Numbered from the stretch's first letter, positions 54,243-63,159 are shown. The stretch: DNA of 64,000 nucleotides from Winogradskyella marincola (GCF_029624125.1 NZ_JARSBN010000005.1:1-64000); one strand, 5' to 3'. Translations and numbers: made by a program. Notes: a model not told the origin generated them from the letters alone.

Positions 54243-54329
54243 AATTAAAACTTTATCAATCTAAACTCGTTTCAGATGCTAAAATAAATTCAGCATGATA
54301 ACCCTAATCTACGGTTCAATCACAAAAAA

Positions 54330-55601
54330 TCACTTCTTATATGGTCTAATGATTAGTCGTGCTGCTTTATCAAAATTAATGTAATTGTATGTCCAGTTAA
54401 AGAACACAATCACTCTGTTTCTAAAACCTACTAAAGACATAAGGTGCACAAACATCCAAATAAACCAGGCAAAAAAGCCACCAAACTTATAAGGTTTTAA
54501 ATCTACTACAGCTTTATTACGACCAATAGTAGCCATAGAACCTTTATCAAAATACTTAAAAGGTTTCATTGGTTGCTTTTGCGCTAATTTCAATAAATTT
54601 TTACCCAAAAGTTTTCCTTGTTGTATGGCTGGTTGTGCCACTTGTGGGTGACCTTTAGGATAATCTTCTGAAGTCATTAGCGCAATATCTCCAATGGCAA
54701 AAATATTATCGTAACCTTCAACTTGATTAAATTCGTTCACCTTGTATCTGTTAGCACGATCTACCAAAGCAGAAGCATTTAGTCCGCCTACTGGTGCGCC
54801 TGTAACTCCAGCTGCCCAGATTAAAGTTTCGGACTGCATTTTTAAATCTGAATTTGTAGTAACATCCAGACCATTATAGCCTGTAACAAGCGTATTACAA
54901 TGCACCTTAACTCCCAAAGCCTTTAAAAATTTCTCTGCCTTTTTTGAAGCATGCTCACTCATTGGAGGCAATACTCTTGGAGAGCCTTCTAATAAGTGAA
55001 TGTGCATATCTGTAGGATTAAGATCATGATAATCTCTTGGCAAAATATTATTCTTTAATTCTGCAATAGCACCTGCTAATTCTACTCCAGTTGGTCCACC
55101 ACCTACAATAACAAAGTTAAGATAGGCTTCGCGTTCTTCTTTTGTATTGGCAATTGCTGCTTTTTCAAAATTTTGAAGAATAAGACTTCTAATATTTAAT
55201 GCTTGCGGCACACTTTTCATTGGCATACTGTTGTTTTCAACCTCTTTATTGCCAAAAAAATTAGTTTTTGTTCCTGTTGCCAACACTAAGTAATCGTAGG
55301 TTAAATCTCCAATGCTGGTTTTAATATTTTTTTGTTCTGGTTGTATTTCATTGACTTCTGCCAATCTAAAAAATGAAGTTTTATGCTTTTTTATAATTTT
55401 CCTCAGTGGATAAGCTATAGAATCTGGCTCTAAACCAGAACTAGACACCTGATATAAAAGTGGTTGAAATGTGTGATAGTTGTGCTTGTCTATTAATACA
55501 ACTTGAAGATTTTTATTCGCTATTGTTTTTGCTAAATTTATACCAGCAAAACCACCACCAATAATGACAACTCTTGGTAGATTGGACTGAGGAATATTCA
55601 T
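54330..55601 (-). CDS. NADH dehydrogenase type II (NDH-2-like)
   Basis: A 423-residue FAD enzyme. VVIIGGGFAGINLAKTI binds FAD, 'FVIVGGGPTGVELAGAIAEL' binds NAD(H), and IWAAGVTGAP plus 'NIFAIGDIALM' complete the FAD site. The hydrophobic/basic C-terminus (FFAWFIWMFVHLMSLVGF) anchors it to the inner membrane. It oxidises NADH and reduces quinone without pumping protons. A TATTTTTG box lies about 27 nt before the ATG on the minus strand. Confidence 0.92.
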   Translation of the reverse strand: MNIPQSNLPRVVIIGGGFAGINLAKTIANKNLQVVLIDKHNYHTFQPLLYQVSSSGLEPDSIAYPLRKIIKKHKTSFFRLAEVNEIQPEQKNIKTSIGDLTYDYLVLATGTKTNFFGNKEVENNSMPMKSVPQALNIRSLILQNFEKAAIANTKEEREAYLNFVIVGGGPTGVELAGAIAELKNNILPRDYHDLNPTDMHIHLLEGSPRVLPPMSEHASKKAEKFLKALGVKVHCNTLVTGYNGLDVTTNSDLKMQSETLIWAAGVTGAPVGGLNASALVDRANRYKVNEFNQVEGYDNIFAIGDIALMTSEDYPKGHPQVAQPAIQQGKLLGKNLLKLAQKQPMKPFKYFDKGSMATIGRNKAVVDLKPYKFGGFFAWFIWMFVHLMSLVGFRNRVIVFFNWTYNYINFDKAARLIIRPYKK

Positions 55602-55738
55602 AAAAATGTAATTGGAAATTATACTTACAAAAATACGAATTAAGAACCCTAAAACAGGTTGATTAAAGAAATGTCTTTCAATTTTGTAACAATATTAACA
55701 TTACAACTACTAATAGTGTAACTAACCAAAGAAATTAA

Positions 55739-56233
55739 TTGAACAAAGAACTAGAACATAGTTTTGTAGAGCAGTTGCAAAAGCATCAAAACATTGTGCA
55801 TAAGGTATGCCGTTTGTATACCAACAATGCCGATGCGCACAACGATTTGTTTCAGGAAATAACCATACAACTGTGGAAAGCCTATCCTAAGTTTAGAGGT
55901 GATTCTAAATTTAGTACATGGATGTATCGTGTAGGATTAAATACAGCCATTACACTGTATAGAAAATCGAAACGACGCATTAACACCCAAGAGTTTGATA
56001 GTGTTCAATTTAAAATAAAAGCTGAAGAATACGACGACACCGAAGAACAACAGTTGAAGCTTATGTACCAAGCCGTACAACAGTTAAATGACATTGAAAA
56101 AGCGTTAGTATTTCTATACCTAGAAGATAAGGATTACAGAGAGATAAGTGAAACCCTAGGTATAACTGAAGTAAATGCACGTGTAAAAATGAACCGTGTA
56201 AAAAAGAAATTAAAAACAATTTTAAATCCGTAA
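55739..56233 (+). CDS. ECF-type RNA polymerase sigma factor
   Basis: A 164-residue sigma-70 family member. Region 2: NADAHNDLFQEITIQLWKAY and FRGDSKFSTWMYRVGLNTAI. Region 4: 'YREISETLGITEVNARVKMN' with a helix-turn-helix. It starts at TTG (no in-frame ATG nearby). It directs RNA polymerase to a specific regulon, probably its own operon. The next gene, 4 nt downstream, encodes a membrane protein that may act as its anti-sigma factor. Confidence 0.92.
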   Translation: MNKELEHSFVEQLQKHQNIVHKVCRLYTNNADAHNDLFQEITIQLWKAYPKFRGDSKFSTWMYRVGLNTAITLYRKSKRRINTQEFDSVQFKIKAEEYDDTEEQQLKLMYQAVQQLNDIEKALVFLYLEDKDYREISETLGITEVNARVKMNRVKKKLKTILNP

Positions 56234-56237
56234 GCAT

Positions 56238-56870
56238 ATGGATGAATTAGAATTATTAAAGAAGGACTGGAAGAAGGGAACTGAAACATTTAAGAATTAT
56301 TCAGATTCTGATATATACCCAATGTTGCATAAAAAATCATCGTCTATTGTAAAAACCTTATTTTACATCAGTGTTGCCGAGCTTGTGTTTTGGGTACTTA
56401 TTAGTTATGTTCCTTATTTCTTTTCAGATAGCCTGAGAGAACGATTAAAAACAAGCTACGAAAATCCAATTTTTACAGGATTAACAATTCTAGGCTTTGT
56501 TGTAGTTGCATTATTTGTGTATCTGCTTTACAAATCTCATAAGTCTATCTCTTCTACTGATAATGCTAAAAAACTAATGGAAAGCATTCTAAAAACAAGA
56601 AAAGTGATTAAGTACTATGTGCTCTACAACCTTGTTATGATTTTTATTTCCATTCCGCTTTCGCTTTATTTTGAATTTAATCAAAACTCAGAATTTCACG
56701 ATCAGGTTGCTGCTTTTGATACTACCCAAATGACGATTCTAGTTGCTGTAACAATTTTAGTAACAGCAATATTCTTAGGTATTATCTGGCTATTTTACAA
56801 ACTCTTATATGGTATACTCCTAAAACGCCTAAACAGCAATTACAGCGAGCTTAAAAAACTAGAAGTTTAA
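56238..56870 (+). CDS. Membrane protein linked to ECF sigma factor
   Basis: A 210-residue protein with a cytoplasmic N-terminal helical part (ELLKKDWKKGTETFKNYSDS) and four transmembrane helices (residues about 40-60, 80-102, 125-147 and 165-188). I do not recognise a named family. Its position 4 nt after the sigma gene and the cytoplasmic N-terminus facing the sigma factor fit an anti-sigma role (inference). Confidence 0.75.
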   Translation: MDELELLKKDWKKGTETFKNYSDSDIYPMLHKKSSSIVKTLFYISVAELVFWVLISYVPYFFSDSLRERLKTSYENPIFTGLTILGFVVVALFVYLLYKSHKSISSTDNAKKLMESILKTRKVIKYYVLYNLVMIFISIPLSLYFEFNQNSEFHDQVAAFDTTQMTILVAVTILVTAIFLGIIWLFYKLLYGILLKRLNSNYSELKKLEV

Positions 56871-56953
56871 ACTTAGATTATTAGAGTTTTAGATTCATTA
56901 GACTTTTAGACATATGTGATCAAACTAGCATTTCCGTCTACTGTCTACTAAAC

Positions 56954-57751
56954 CTACCAGTCACGCAGTTTATTTAAACGCTCTTGCTCTTCTAATTCTT
57001 TTTGTGGAATAACCTTTAAAAACGAAGGGTGTTGCTCAATGGCATATTCTATCTTTTCAACAATGTCTGCTATAGATTCATTCTCATAATCTATTTTCAG
57101 AGGTTCTTTTACTTCAAAAGTTTGATAGATATTTTTCTTTTTAACACGTAATCCTTTTTTATCAAAAGAACGTCTAAAACCATCAATAACAATAGGAACT
57201 ACTATAGGCTTATACGTTTTTATGATATGAGCTGTACCTTTTCTAATTGGCTTAAAAGGCGTTGTCGTACCTTGCGGAAACGTAACTACCCAACCATCAT
57301 CTAGAGCGCGTTTTATAGCTGTAATATCACTCATTTTTACCTGACGATTAACGTCCTTTCCTTGCGAACGCCATGTACGCTCTATACTAATAGAACCTGT
57401 GTAAGCAAAAATTTTAGGTATTAAACCAGATTTCATGGTTTCCTTGGCTGCTACATAATACATATTTAGCTTAGGATTCCATAAATAACCAACATTTTTA
57501 ATATTGTCTAATCGTCCGCTAAGACTGGCATTAAACACATGAAACATTGCTATAACATCTGCAAAGTATGTTTGGTGATTAGATATAAATAATACATTGG
57601 TATCTGGTAAGTTTTTTATGATTTCAGAACCTTCAATCTGTAGTTCGTTAAAACCTCTAAAACGTCTATGCGTTAAAAGGCCTAAGATTCTGATTAACCA
57701 TTTTTTTACCCAGAGTATATGTCCGAAAGGATTTTTTTTGAATAATCCCAT
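56954..57751 (-). CDS. 1-acyl-sn-glycerol-3-phosphate acyltransferase-like
   Basis: A 265-residue PlsC-family protein. 'ISNHQTYFADVIAMF' holds the catalytic HX4D motif (residues about 78-83) and TFPQGTTTPFKPIRKG is the substrate-binding block (EGT replaced by QGT). An N-terminal amphipathic or hydrophobic helix anchors it. It would acylate lysophosphatidate or another lysolipid in membrane synthesis. It lies downstream of the NUDIX gene on the same strand, with a 48-nt gap. Confidence 0.88.
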   Translation of the reverse strand: MGLFKKNPFGHILWVKKWLIRILGLLTHRRFRGFNELQIEGSEIIKNLPDTNVLFISNHQTYFADVIAMFHVFNASLSGRLDNIKNVGYLWNPKLNMYYVAAKETMKSGLIPKIFAYTGSISIERTWRSQGKDVNRQVKMSDITAIKRALDDGWVVTFPQGTTTPFKPIRKGTAHIIKTYKPIVVPIVIDGFRRSFDKKGLRVKKKNIYQTFEVKEPLKIDYENESIADIVEKIEYAIEQHPSFLKVIPQKELEEQERLNKLRDW

Positions 57752-57799
57752 TATAAAATTTCAATTTTTGTGAATGACAAAAGTAACAAATATGACAAC

Positions 57800-58441
57800 T
57801 TATAAAACTTGTTTTAACAAGTCTTTGATTTCGCCTAGCATCATTGCCGTTGCTCCCCAAACAATATGACCGTTTAATTTAAAGGCTGGTACCTCAACTT
57901 TAACATTTAAAGACGTATGCACATTTGTGGTAATGACATTGCGTTCATTCAAAAAATCCTGCAATTGTATTTCTAAAATATCCTCAACCTCTTCATCTTG
58001 TTTTATAAACTGTGGAGTCGTATTCATTAAGCCCAAATATGGATGTACCATAAAATTACTTGGCGGAATGTACAAAGGCGAAATGGTCTTAATTACATTC
58101 ACCTTATCCATAGGTACACCAACCTCTTCTTCTGTTTCTCTTAAAGCTGTAAACATTAAGCTATCATCAGACTCTTCAAACTTACCTCCAGGAAATCCAA
58201 CTTGGTTAGAATGCACTCCTTTGTATGTCTTTCTAAGAATTAACACCAAATGTGTTTCCTCTTTTTGATCTGGATAAAACAACGCCATAACACCTGCAGT
58301 CTTAGCTGTTTTAGCTTTTTCTTTCATGCGTTCTGCCAACTCTAATCGGTAAGGTGGAGACATTTTGGCATGCGATTGTTCGCCAAAAAGCTCTAGATGT
58401 TTTATTTTTACTACAGATTCAGAAAACGTATTAAAGCGCAT
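57800..58441 (-). CDS. NUDIX hydrolase, CoA-pyrophosphatase type
   Basis: A 213-residue NUDIX enzyme. The nudix box spans residues about 84-106 (starting GGKFEESDDS and ending RETEEEVGV), matching GX5EX7REUXEEXGU. The upstream 'GVHSNQVGFPGGKFEESD' block resembles the NuCoA subgroup (CoA and acyl-CoA diphosphatases such as NudL). The start codon is only 2 bp from that of the oppositely read cyclophilin gene. Confidence 0.9.
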   Translation of the reverse strand: MRFNTFSESVVKIKHLELFGEQSHAKMSPPYRLELAERMKEKAKTAKTAGVMALFYPDQKEETHLVLILRKTYKGVHSNQVGFPGGKFEESDDSLMFTALRETEEEVGVPMDKVNVIKTISPLYIPPSNFMVHPYLGLMNTTPQFIKQDEEVEDILEIQLQDFLNERNVITTNVHTSLNVKVEVPAFKLNGHIVWGATAMMLGEIKDLLKQVL

Positions 58442-58443
58442 TT

Positions 58444-59151
58444 ATGAGATTTCAATTAATGTTTATTATCGTTCTTTTTTTATGGAACTGTGAAGATAAG
58501 CAAACTTCAAAAAACTCTAACACTACTACTGCAAAAGATAGCATTACTACAATAGAGAAGCCAACTCAAAAAAAGAAAGCTAAAAAAACATCAAAATTCC
58601 CTGTTCTTAGTGATGATAATGCCATGGAGTTCTTTTTAGAATATGACAAAGAGCACAAAGAAGACAAAGTAAAACTTACAACAGATTTTGGAGATATAGT
58701 GATACAGCTGTACGACAAAACCAAGTTTCATCGTGCTAACTTCATTTATCTTACCAAACGCAAATACTTTGATGGCACACAATTTTACAGAGTTGTAAAA
58801 GATTTTATAATTCAAGGAGGAAGCAGTGATGGCTTAGACCTTTATAAAAAGCGACGCAAAATCGGAAAATATCTTTTACCACCAGACACCAAACGTGGCT
58901 ATACGCATCAACGCGGTTCTATCTCAATGCCAAGTAGCGAAATTGAAAATGCTTACAAACTTGCCTCGCCATTTCAGTTTTTTATTGTGGTAAACAGAGA
59001 AAAAGCCAAACATCTCGATGGTGACTATACCGTTTTTGGCGAAGTGATAAAAGGCATGGATATCGTAGATAAAATCAATGCTGTAGAGACCGATGATGGT
59101 GACTGGCCTGTAGATAATGTTTACATAAGAAAGGTAGAAATTATAGAATAA
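58444..59151 (+). CDS. Cyclophilin-type peptidyl-prolyl isomerase
   Basis: A 235-residue exported isomerase. A short hydrophobic N-terminus (LMFIIVLFLWNC) may be a lipobox signal with Cys 16, followed by a Lys/Thr-rich linker. The cyclophilin domain (residues about 70-235) carries VKLTTDFGDIVIQLYDKT, FYRVVKDFIIQGG and GSISMPSSEIENAYKLASPF. It catalyses proline cis-trans isomerisation to help fold exported proteins. It is divergent from the NUDIX gene with a 2-bp gap, so each promoter must lie in the other gene. Confidence 0.92.
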   Translation: MRFQLMFIIVLFLWNCEDKQTSKNSNTTTAKDSITTIEKPTQKKKAKKTSKFPVLSDDNAMEFFLEYDKEHKEDKVKLTTDFGDIVIQLYDKTKFHRANFIYLTKRKYFDGTQFYRVVKDFIIQGGSSDGLDLYKKRRKIGKYLLPPDTKRGYTHQRGSISMPSSEIENAYKLASPFQFFIVVNREKAKHLDGDYTVFGEVIKGMDIVDKINAVETDDGDWPVDNVYIRKVEIIE

Positions 59152-59283
59152 TTAAGAATTCTACTGCACTAAAATTAATATCTTGTAAACTATAAAATCG
59201 TGTTCATTCTAAACCTTGCATTAAGCTAAGTCGAAGTGTGGTTTCAGAATCTCAATACACGATTAATTTAACTAACTATTATT

Positions 59284-61428
59284 ATGATTTCTAAAACAAT
59301 CAAAGCTACTGTTTTAGGTAGCATTATCTTATTTGCAAGCTGCAAAGAAGAACAAAAAACCGAAGACAAATCAATGACCGAGAATATTCTGTTACAGGAG
59401 TGGACAGGCCCTTACCAAGGTGTTCCTGCTTTTGACAAAATGAATGTAGCTGACGTAAAAGAAGCTGTTGAAAAAGGTATGGAACTGCAATTACAAGAAA
59501 TTGATGCTATTGCTAATAATGATGAAGCTCCAACTTTTAAAAACACCATTGTTGCCATGGAAAGTGCTGGCAAAGCCTTAGATCGTGTGTTTACCTATTA
59601 TGGCATTTTATCTAGTAATATGTCTTCACCAGAATTTAGAGAAGTTCAGGCAGAATTAGCTCCAAAACTTTCAGAATTTCGTTCTAAGATTTCTCAGAAT
59701 GAAAAATTATTTCAACGTATAAAAGCTGTTTATGAAGCTTCACAAAAAAGTCCTCTAGAACCACAAGAACAGCGTGTTGTAGATTTAACATACAAGCAGT
59801 TTGAAATGAATGGTGCCAACCTTGATGCAGAAAAGAAAAAGCGCTATGCCGAAATCAACAAAGAACTTTCAACATTATACACTAAGTTTTCTAACAATGT
59901 ACTGCATGATGAAGAAAACTATGTTACGTATTTAACCAAAGATCAACTTGGTGGTTTATCTGATGGTTTTAAAAAATCGGCTGCAAAAATAGCTGCAGAC
60001 AAAGGCAAAGAAGGCATGTATGCTATTACCAACACACGCTCTTCTATGGATCCTTTCCTTACCTACTCTACGGAGCGCGAATTGCGTAAACAAGTTTGGG
60101 AAAACTACTACTCTAGAGGAGATAATGGAGATGAGTATGATAACAACCAAATTATTGCCGAAATTTTAAAACTGCGTAAAGAGCGTGTAGGTCTTTTAGG
60201 TTACGATAATTATGCTGAATGGAGATTACAAGACCGAATGGCAAAAAATCCTGAAAACGCTATGGATTTAATGCTAAAAGTTTGGTCTGCTTCTACAGCT
60301 AGAGTAAAAGAAGAAGTTGCAGATATGCAAGCTGTAGCCAACGAGCTTGGCGATAACATAACGATAGAACCTTGGGATTACCGCTACTATGCCGAAAAAG
60401 TTCGTAAAAAGAAATACGATTTAGATAGCGATGAAGTAAAACAATACCTTCAGTTAGACAAATTAACCGAAGCTATGTTCTTTGTGGCTGGAGAAATTTT
60501 CAATTATAAATTCACACCAGTTAAAGAAGGCTCAGTTCCTGTGTTTCATGAGGATGTAAAGGTTTGGGAAGTTACAGACAAAGACTCTGGCAAACACATT
60601 GGGCTTTGGTACCTAGATCCTTATGCTCGCGAAGGCAAGCGTTCTGGAGCTTGGGCTACAACTTACAGAAGCTCTACTACTTTTGAAGGGCAAACCAATG
60701 TATTAGCATCTAACAACTCTAACTTTGTAAAGCCAGCACCTGGCGAAGCGGTTTTAGTGTCTTGGGATGATGCCACAACATTTTTCCATGAATTTGGGCA
60801 CGCGTTACACTTCTTTGCGGCAGATGTAAAGTATCCAACATTGCAAGGAGGTGTTAGAGATTATACAGAGTTTCAATCGCAATTGTTAGAGCGTTGGTTA
60901 TCTACAGATAAAGTTATCAATCAGTTTTTGGTACACCACGAAACAGGAAAACCGATTCCAGCTGAATTGGTTGAAAAAATTAAAAAAGCAGCAACCTTTA
61001 ATCAAGGCTTTGGTACAACAGAATATTTAGCTTCTGCTTTAATTGATATGAAATTACACTTAGCAGACCCAACCAATATAGATATAGACCAATTTGAGCG
61101 CGAAACCTTAGACGAGTTAGGTATGCCAAAAGAATTGCCAATGCGTCATAGAACACCACATTTTGGACACGTATTTTCTGGCGAAGGCTATGCCACAGCA
61201 TACTATGGTTATATGTGGGCAGATGTGTTGACGAGTGATGCCTCTGAAGCGTTTAAAGAAGCTCCAGATGGGTTTTACGACAAAGCTGTTGCTGACAAAT
61301 TAGTAAAATACTTATTTGCACCACGCAACGCTATGGATCCTGCAGAAGCATACCGACTATTTAGAGGACGTGACGCTAAGATTGAAGCCTTAATGCGCGA
61401 TAGAGGCTTTCCTGTTCCTAAGAATTAA
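59284..61428 (+). CDS. dcp: M3-family zinc peptidase (peptidyl-dipeptidase Dcp-like)
   Basis: A 714-residue metallopeptidase lipoprotein (signal and lipobox ILFASC, Cys 19). The zinc site FFHEFGHALHFF (HEFGH near residue 502) and the downstream family block 'YTEFQSQLLERWL' (E ligand) are intact. 'GHVFSGEGYATAYYGYMWAD' is the C-terminal substrate-binding region of Dcp/oligopeptidase A. It removes dipeptides from the C-terminus of peptides, here probably in the periplasm. Confidence 0.94.
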   Translation: MISKTIKATVLGSIILFASCKEEQKTEDKSMTENILLQEWTGPYQGVPAFDKMNVADVKEAVEKGMELQLQEIDAIANNDEAPTFKNTIVAMESAGKALDRVFTYYGILSSNMSSPEFREVQAELAPKLSEFRSKISQNEKLFQRIKAVYEASQKSPLEPQEQRVVDLTYKQFEMNGANLDAEKKKRYAEINKELSTLYTKFSNNVLHDEENYVTYLTKDQLGGLSDGFKKSAAKIAADKGKEGMYAITNTRSSMDPFLTYSTERELRKQVWENYYSRGDNGDEYDNNQIIAEILKLRKERVGLLGYDNYAEWRLQDRMAKNPENAMDLMLKVWSASTARVKEEVADMQAVANELGDNITIEPWDYRYYAEKVRKKKYDLDSDEVKQYLQLDKLTEAMFFVAGEIFNYKFTPVKEGSVPVFHEDVKVWEVTDKDSGKHIGLWYLDPYAREGKRSGAWATTYRSSTTFEGQTNVLASNNSNFVKPAPGEAVLVSWDDATTFFHEFGHALHFFAADVKYPTLQGGVRDYTEFQSQLLERWLSTDKVINQFLVHHETGKPIPAELVEKIKKAATFNQGFGTTEYLASALIDMKLHLADPTNIDIDQFERETLDELGMPKELPMRHRTPHFGHVFSGEGYATAYYGYMWADVLTSDASEAFKEAPDGFYDKAVADKLVKYLFAPRNAMDPAEAYRLFRGRDAKIEALMRDRGFPVPKN

Positions 61429-61449
61429 GATGTTTTAAATATAGATTTA

Positions 61450-61480
61450 AAAGTCATCGCAAATTGTGATGGCTTTTTTA
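61450..61480 (+). terminator. Terminator after the M3-peptidase gene
   Basis: AAGTCATC (61451-61458) pairs with GATGGCTT (G-U pair) across a 10-nt loop, then a T-run. It isolates the chromosome from the array that begins about 90 bp further on. Confidence 0.8.
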
Positions 61481-61537
61481 TTTATGGTTATTGAGAAGAA
61501 GTACTATTATTTTTTTAAATTGTTCGTTATAAACGTA

Positions 61538-61580
61538 TAAGTTGAATATAGTTAATACTTATATCCAATTGTTGTATGCA
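61538..61580 (+). other. Possible degenerate att-like site at left edge of array 2
   Basis: The first cassette of array 2 opens with GTTGTATGCA at 61571-61580. Just upstream, GTATAAGT (61538-61545) and ACTTATAT (about 61556-61563) can pair with one mismatch, resembling L boxes. AAC immediately precedes, although the spacer on that side is shorter than in other sites. It may be a decayed cassette site or the primary entry (attI-like) site. Weak support. Confidence 0.3.
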
Positions 61581-61599
61581 ATTTGAGAAAAACCGAAAA

Positions 61600-62043
61600 A
61601 TGAGTGACGAAAAAAGGGAAAAGTATTTTAAAATGGTTTATGACAACATTGAAAAATATGGATTTCATAATACCTACGTAATGGAAGAAATTGGATTTAC
61701 ACCTTTTGGATACTCAACTGGAATCTATAAAAACTTTGGAATTCCTGAACTTTTCATTTCTGGACTTCCGAATGGACTGACAAATACGTTGATTACTAAT
61801 TATGCGGGAAGATTTAAATTCAAAGAAATACCGCTGAATAAAAAAATTGACGATTTAATTGACCGGTTTCCTGTTTACTTTATTGAGGTAGAAAATGATA
61901 AGCTGACTGAATACACGTTGAGTTCATTTAAGTTTTATAAGAATTCGGAATTCAAATATTTACAGTTAATTTTTCCTGACTTGAATGGATTTTTCCCAAA
62001 TGAAGAGGAATATGACTATGACCAAAAAATATTAGGAGATTAG
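61600..62043 (+). CDS. Cassette Q gene 1: DUF4262 protein
   Basis: A 147-residue soluble protein. 'FGYSTGIYKNFGIPELFISG' and 'LPNGLTNTLITN' give the DUF4262 pattern (G.....fghPEL...GL). The C-terminal 'YLQLIFPDLNGFFPNEEEYD' is the conserved W/F-P-D block with an acidic tail. Function unknown; the domain is common on small mobile cargo. I chose MSDEKREK; an in-frame ATG 24 nt upstream lies only 5 nt from the cassette edge. It is followed 4 nt later by the CPCC gene. Confidence 0.85.
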   Translation: MSDEKREKYFKMVYDNIEKYGFHNTYVMEEIGFTPFGYSTGIYKNFGIPELFISGLPNGLTNTLITNYAGRFKFKEIPLNKKIDDLIDRFPVYFIEVENDKLTEYTLSSFKFYKNSEFKYLQLIFPDLNGFFPNEEEYDYDQKILGD

Positions 62044-62047
62044 AGAA

Positions 62048-62266
62048 ATGAAATGGAAATGGTATAAACCAAAGAGTTCGAAAGCGAAATTTCAATGTCC
62101 TTGCTGTGATTACGTAACTTTACCAGAAAGAGGAAGTTATTTAATTTGTCCAGTATGCTTTTGGGAAGATGACGGAATTGACGTTAATGAACTTGATATT
62201 CATTCTGGACCAAACCATATAACTTTAAGAGAAGGAAGAGAAAATTTTGTAAAATATGGAGCCTGA
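62048..62266 (+). CDS. Cassette Q gene 2: cysteine-rich CPCC protein, C-terminally truncated
   Basis: A 72-residue protein of the CPCC cysteine-rich family: FQCPCCDYVTLPERGSY and ICPVCFWEDDG form a four-Cys zinc-ribbon-like site, and SGPNHITLREGRENFVKYGA is the family's C-terminal block. The reading frame after the TGA stays open for 25 more codons (DIKMVKNVISEDKRKNFEL ...) up to TAA at 62342-62344, just before T1. In relatives I recall, Cys or Ser follows 'GA', so TGA is probably TGT mutated to a stop. Truncation is likely to leave the zinc domain intact. Confidence 0.82.
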   Translation: MKWKWYKPKSSKAKFQCPCCDYVTLPERGSYLICPVCFWEDDGIDVNELDIHSGPNHITLREGRENFVKYGA

Positions 62267-62348
62267 GATATAAAAATGGTTAAAAATGTAATCTCTGAAG
62301 ATAAACGGAAGAATTTTGAATTAATAAAAAGAAATCTAAAATAAAAAC

Positions 62349-62487
62349 TGCATACAACAACGGCTATAATTCATTGCGGTTGAATTCCCTATCGGAATTC
62401 ACCGCAATTTTGCAATCTTTCGGCTACAGCGGAAAGAATCCTGCGGATTTTTCCGCAACGAAATCATAGCCAAAACCGTTAGGCACA
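62349..62487 (+). repeat. attC-like site T1 (class II)
   Basis: The left arm TGCATACAAC is the perfect complement of the cassette Q start (61571-61580). The right arm GTTAGGCACA opens cassette S; its R box GTTAGGC is the only one in the window that fits GTTRRRY. The core has GAATTCC/GGAATTC and GCGGAAA...TTTCCGC stems. Confidence 0.85.
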
Positions 62488-62507
62488 AACGAAAAAGAAC
62501 CTTATAA

Positions 62508-63089
62508 ATGATTATAGATAAAGATAAAGTTCAAACATTAATCAATTCAACTATTGGTTCTGAATATGAAATTCATAACACTTCTGACTCAAGTAAATAC
62601 ATATTCATTACTTGGAAACATAAAGATTATGAATGGGATGATGAAAGAGGGTCAAGAATAGGTGTTGGACCAATAGCTTACAATAAAGCTACTCACGAAT
62701 ATAAACTACTTGGAAGTGGTGATATGCTTAGTGAAGAATATTACAAATATCTTTTTGAAAATATTGACTTGAATAGCAATAATGAAATTCCAGATAACAA
62801 TAAGATTAAATCTAACATTCTTAGAAGAAATTATGTGAATGAAGAAGATATTTTTTATTTGACTGAGAACTATAAAAAAGACTTTGGAGATTTTAAATAC
62901 TCGTTGTCCTATCCAAAAAATTTAAATGTTGATTATGTTAATCAGGTTTTCATTGATTTGTGCACGAATTCAGCAGTAGATTATTTTATTAAGTTTTGGA
63001 ATGAGATAGATTTCGAATACTCGAAAGTTTCTGAAACTGAATTATTATTAAATAGAATTAAAAAAACGAACGCACAACAACGGCTATAA
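62508..63089 (+). CDS. Cassette S: immunity-protein-like (Imm35-type N-terminus)
   Basis: A 193-residue soluble protein. The N-terminal part (residues about 15-80) has YIFITWKHKDYEWDDERGS, then IGVGPIAYNKATHEYKLLGS, similar to the 'G.gPi.v.k.tG.....G' pattern of Imm35/YrhB-like immunity proteins. That call is tentative. The C-terminal half is helical with no recognised domain. The last residues (NAQQRL) and the stop are encoded by T2, so the natural C-terminus may have been replaced when T2 was formed. ATG start about 30 nt after the boundary. Confidence 0.72.
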   Translation: MIIDKDKVQTLINSTIGSEYEIHNTSDSSKYIFITWKHKDYEWDDERGSRIGVGPIAYNKATHEYKLLGSGDMLSEEYYKYLFENIDLNSNNEIPDNNKIKSNILRRNYVNEEDIFYLTENYKKDFGDFKYSLSYPKNLNVDYVNQVFIDLCTNSAVDYFIKFWNEIDFEYSKVSETELLLNRIKKTNAQQRL

Positions 63090-63156
63090 TTCATTGCGCC
63101 GGAAAGAATCCTCGCGAATTTCCCGCAACGAGCCATACAAAAAACCGTTCTCCAAC
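63069..63156 (+). repeat. attC-like site T2 (chimeric, deleted class II)
   Basis: The left arm CGCACAAC does not complement the cassette S start (TGTGCCTAAC would be expected). The right arm GTTCTCCAAC opens cassette T. About 50 bp of the class II centre is missing compared with T1. It probably arose by deletion or recombination between two sites. Confidence 0.7.
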
Positions 63157-63159
63157 ATT

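Noticed and set aside
63094-63159. Upstream extension of cassette T through T2
   Set aside because: Encoded by att-site DNA; the GTG at 63160 directly precedes a lipoprotein signal.
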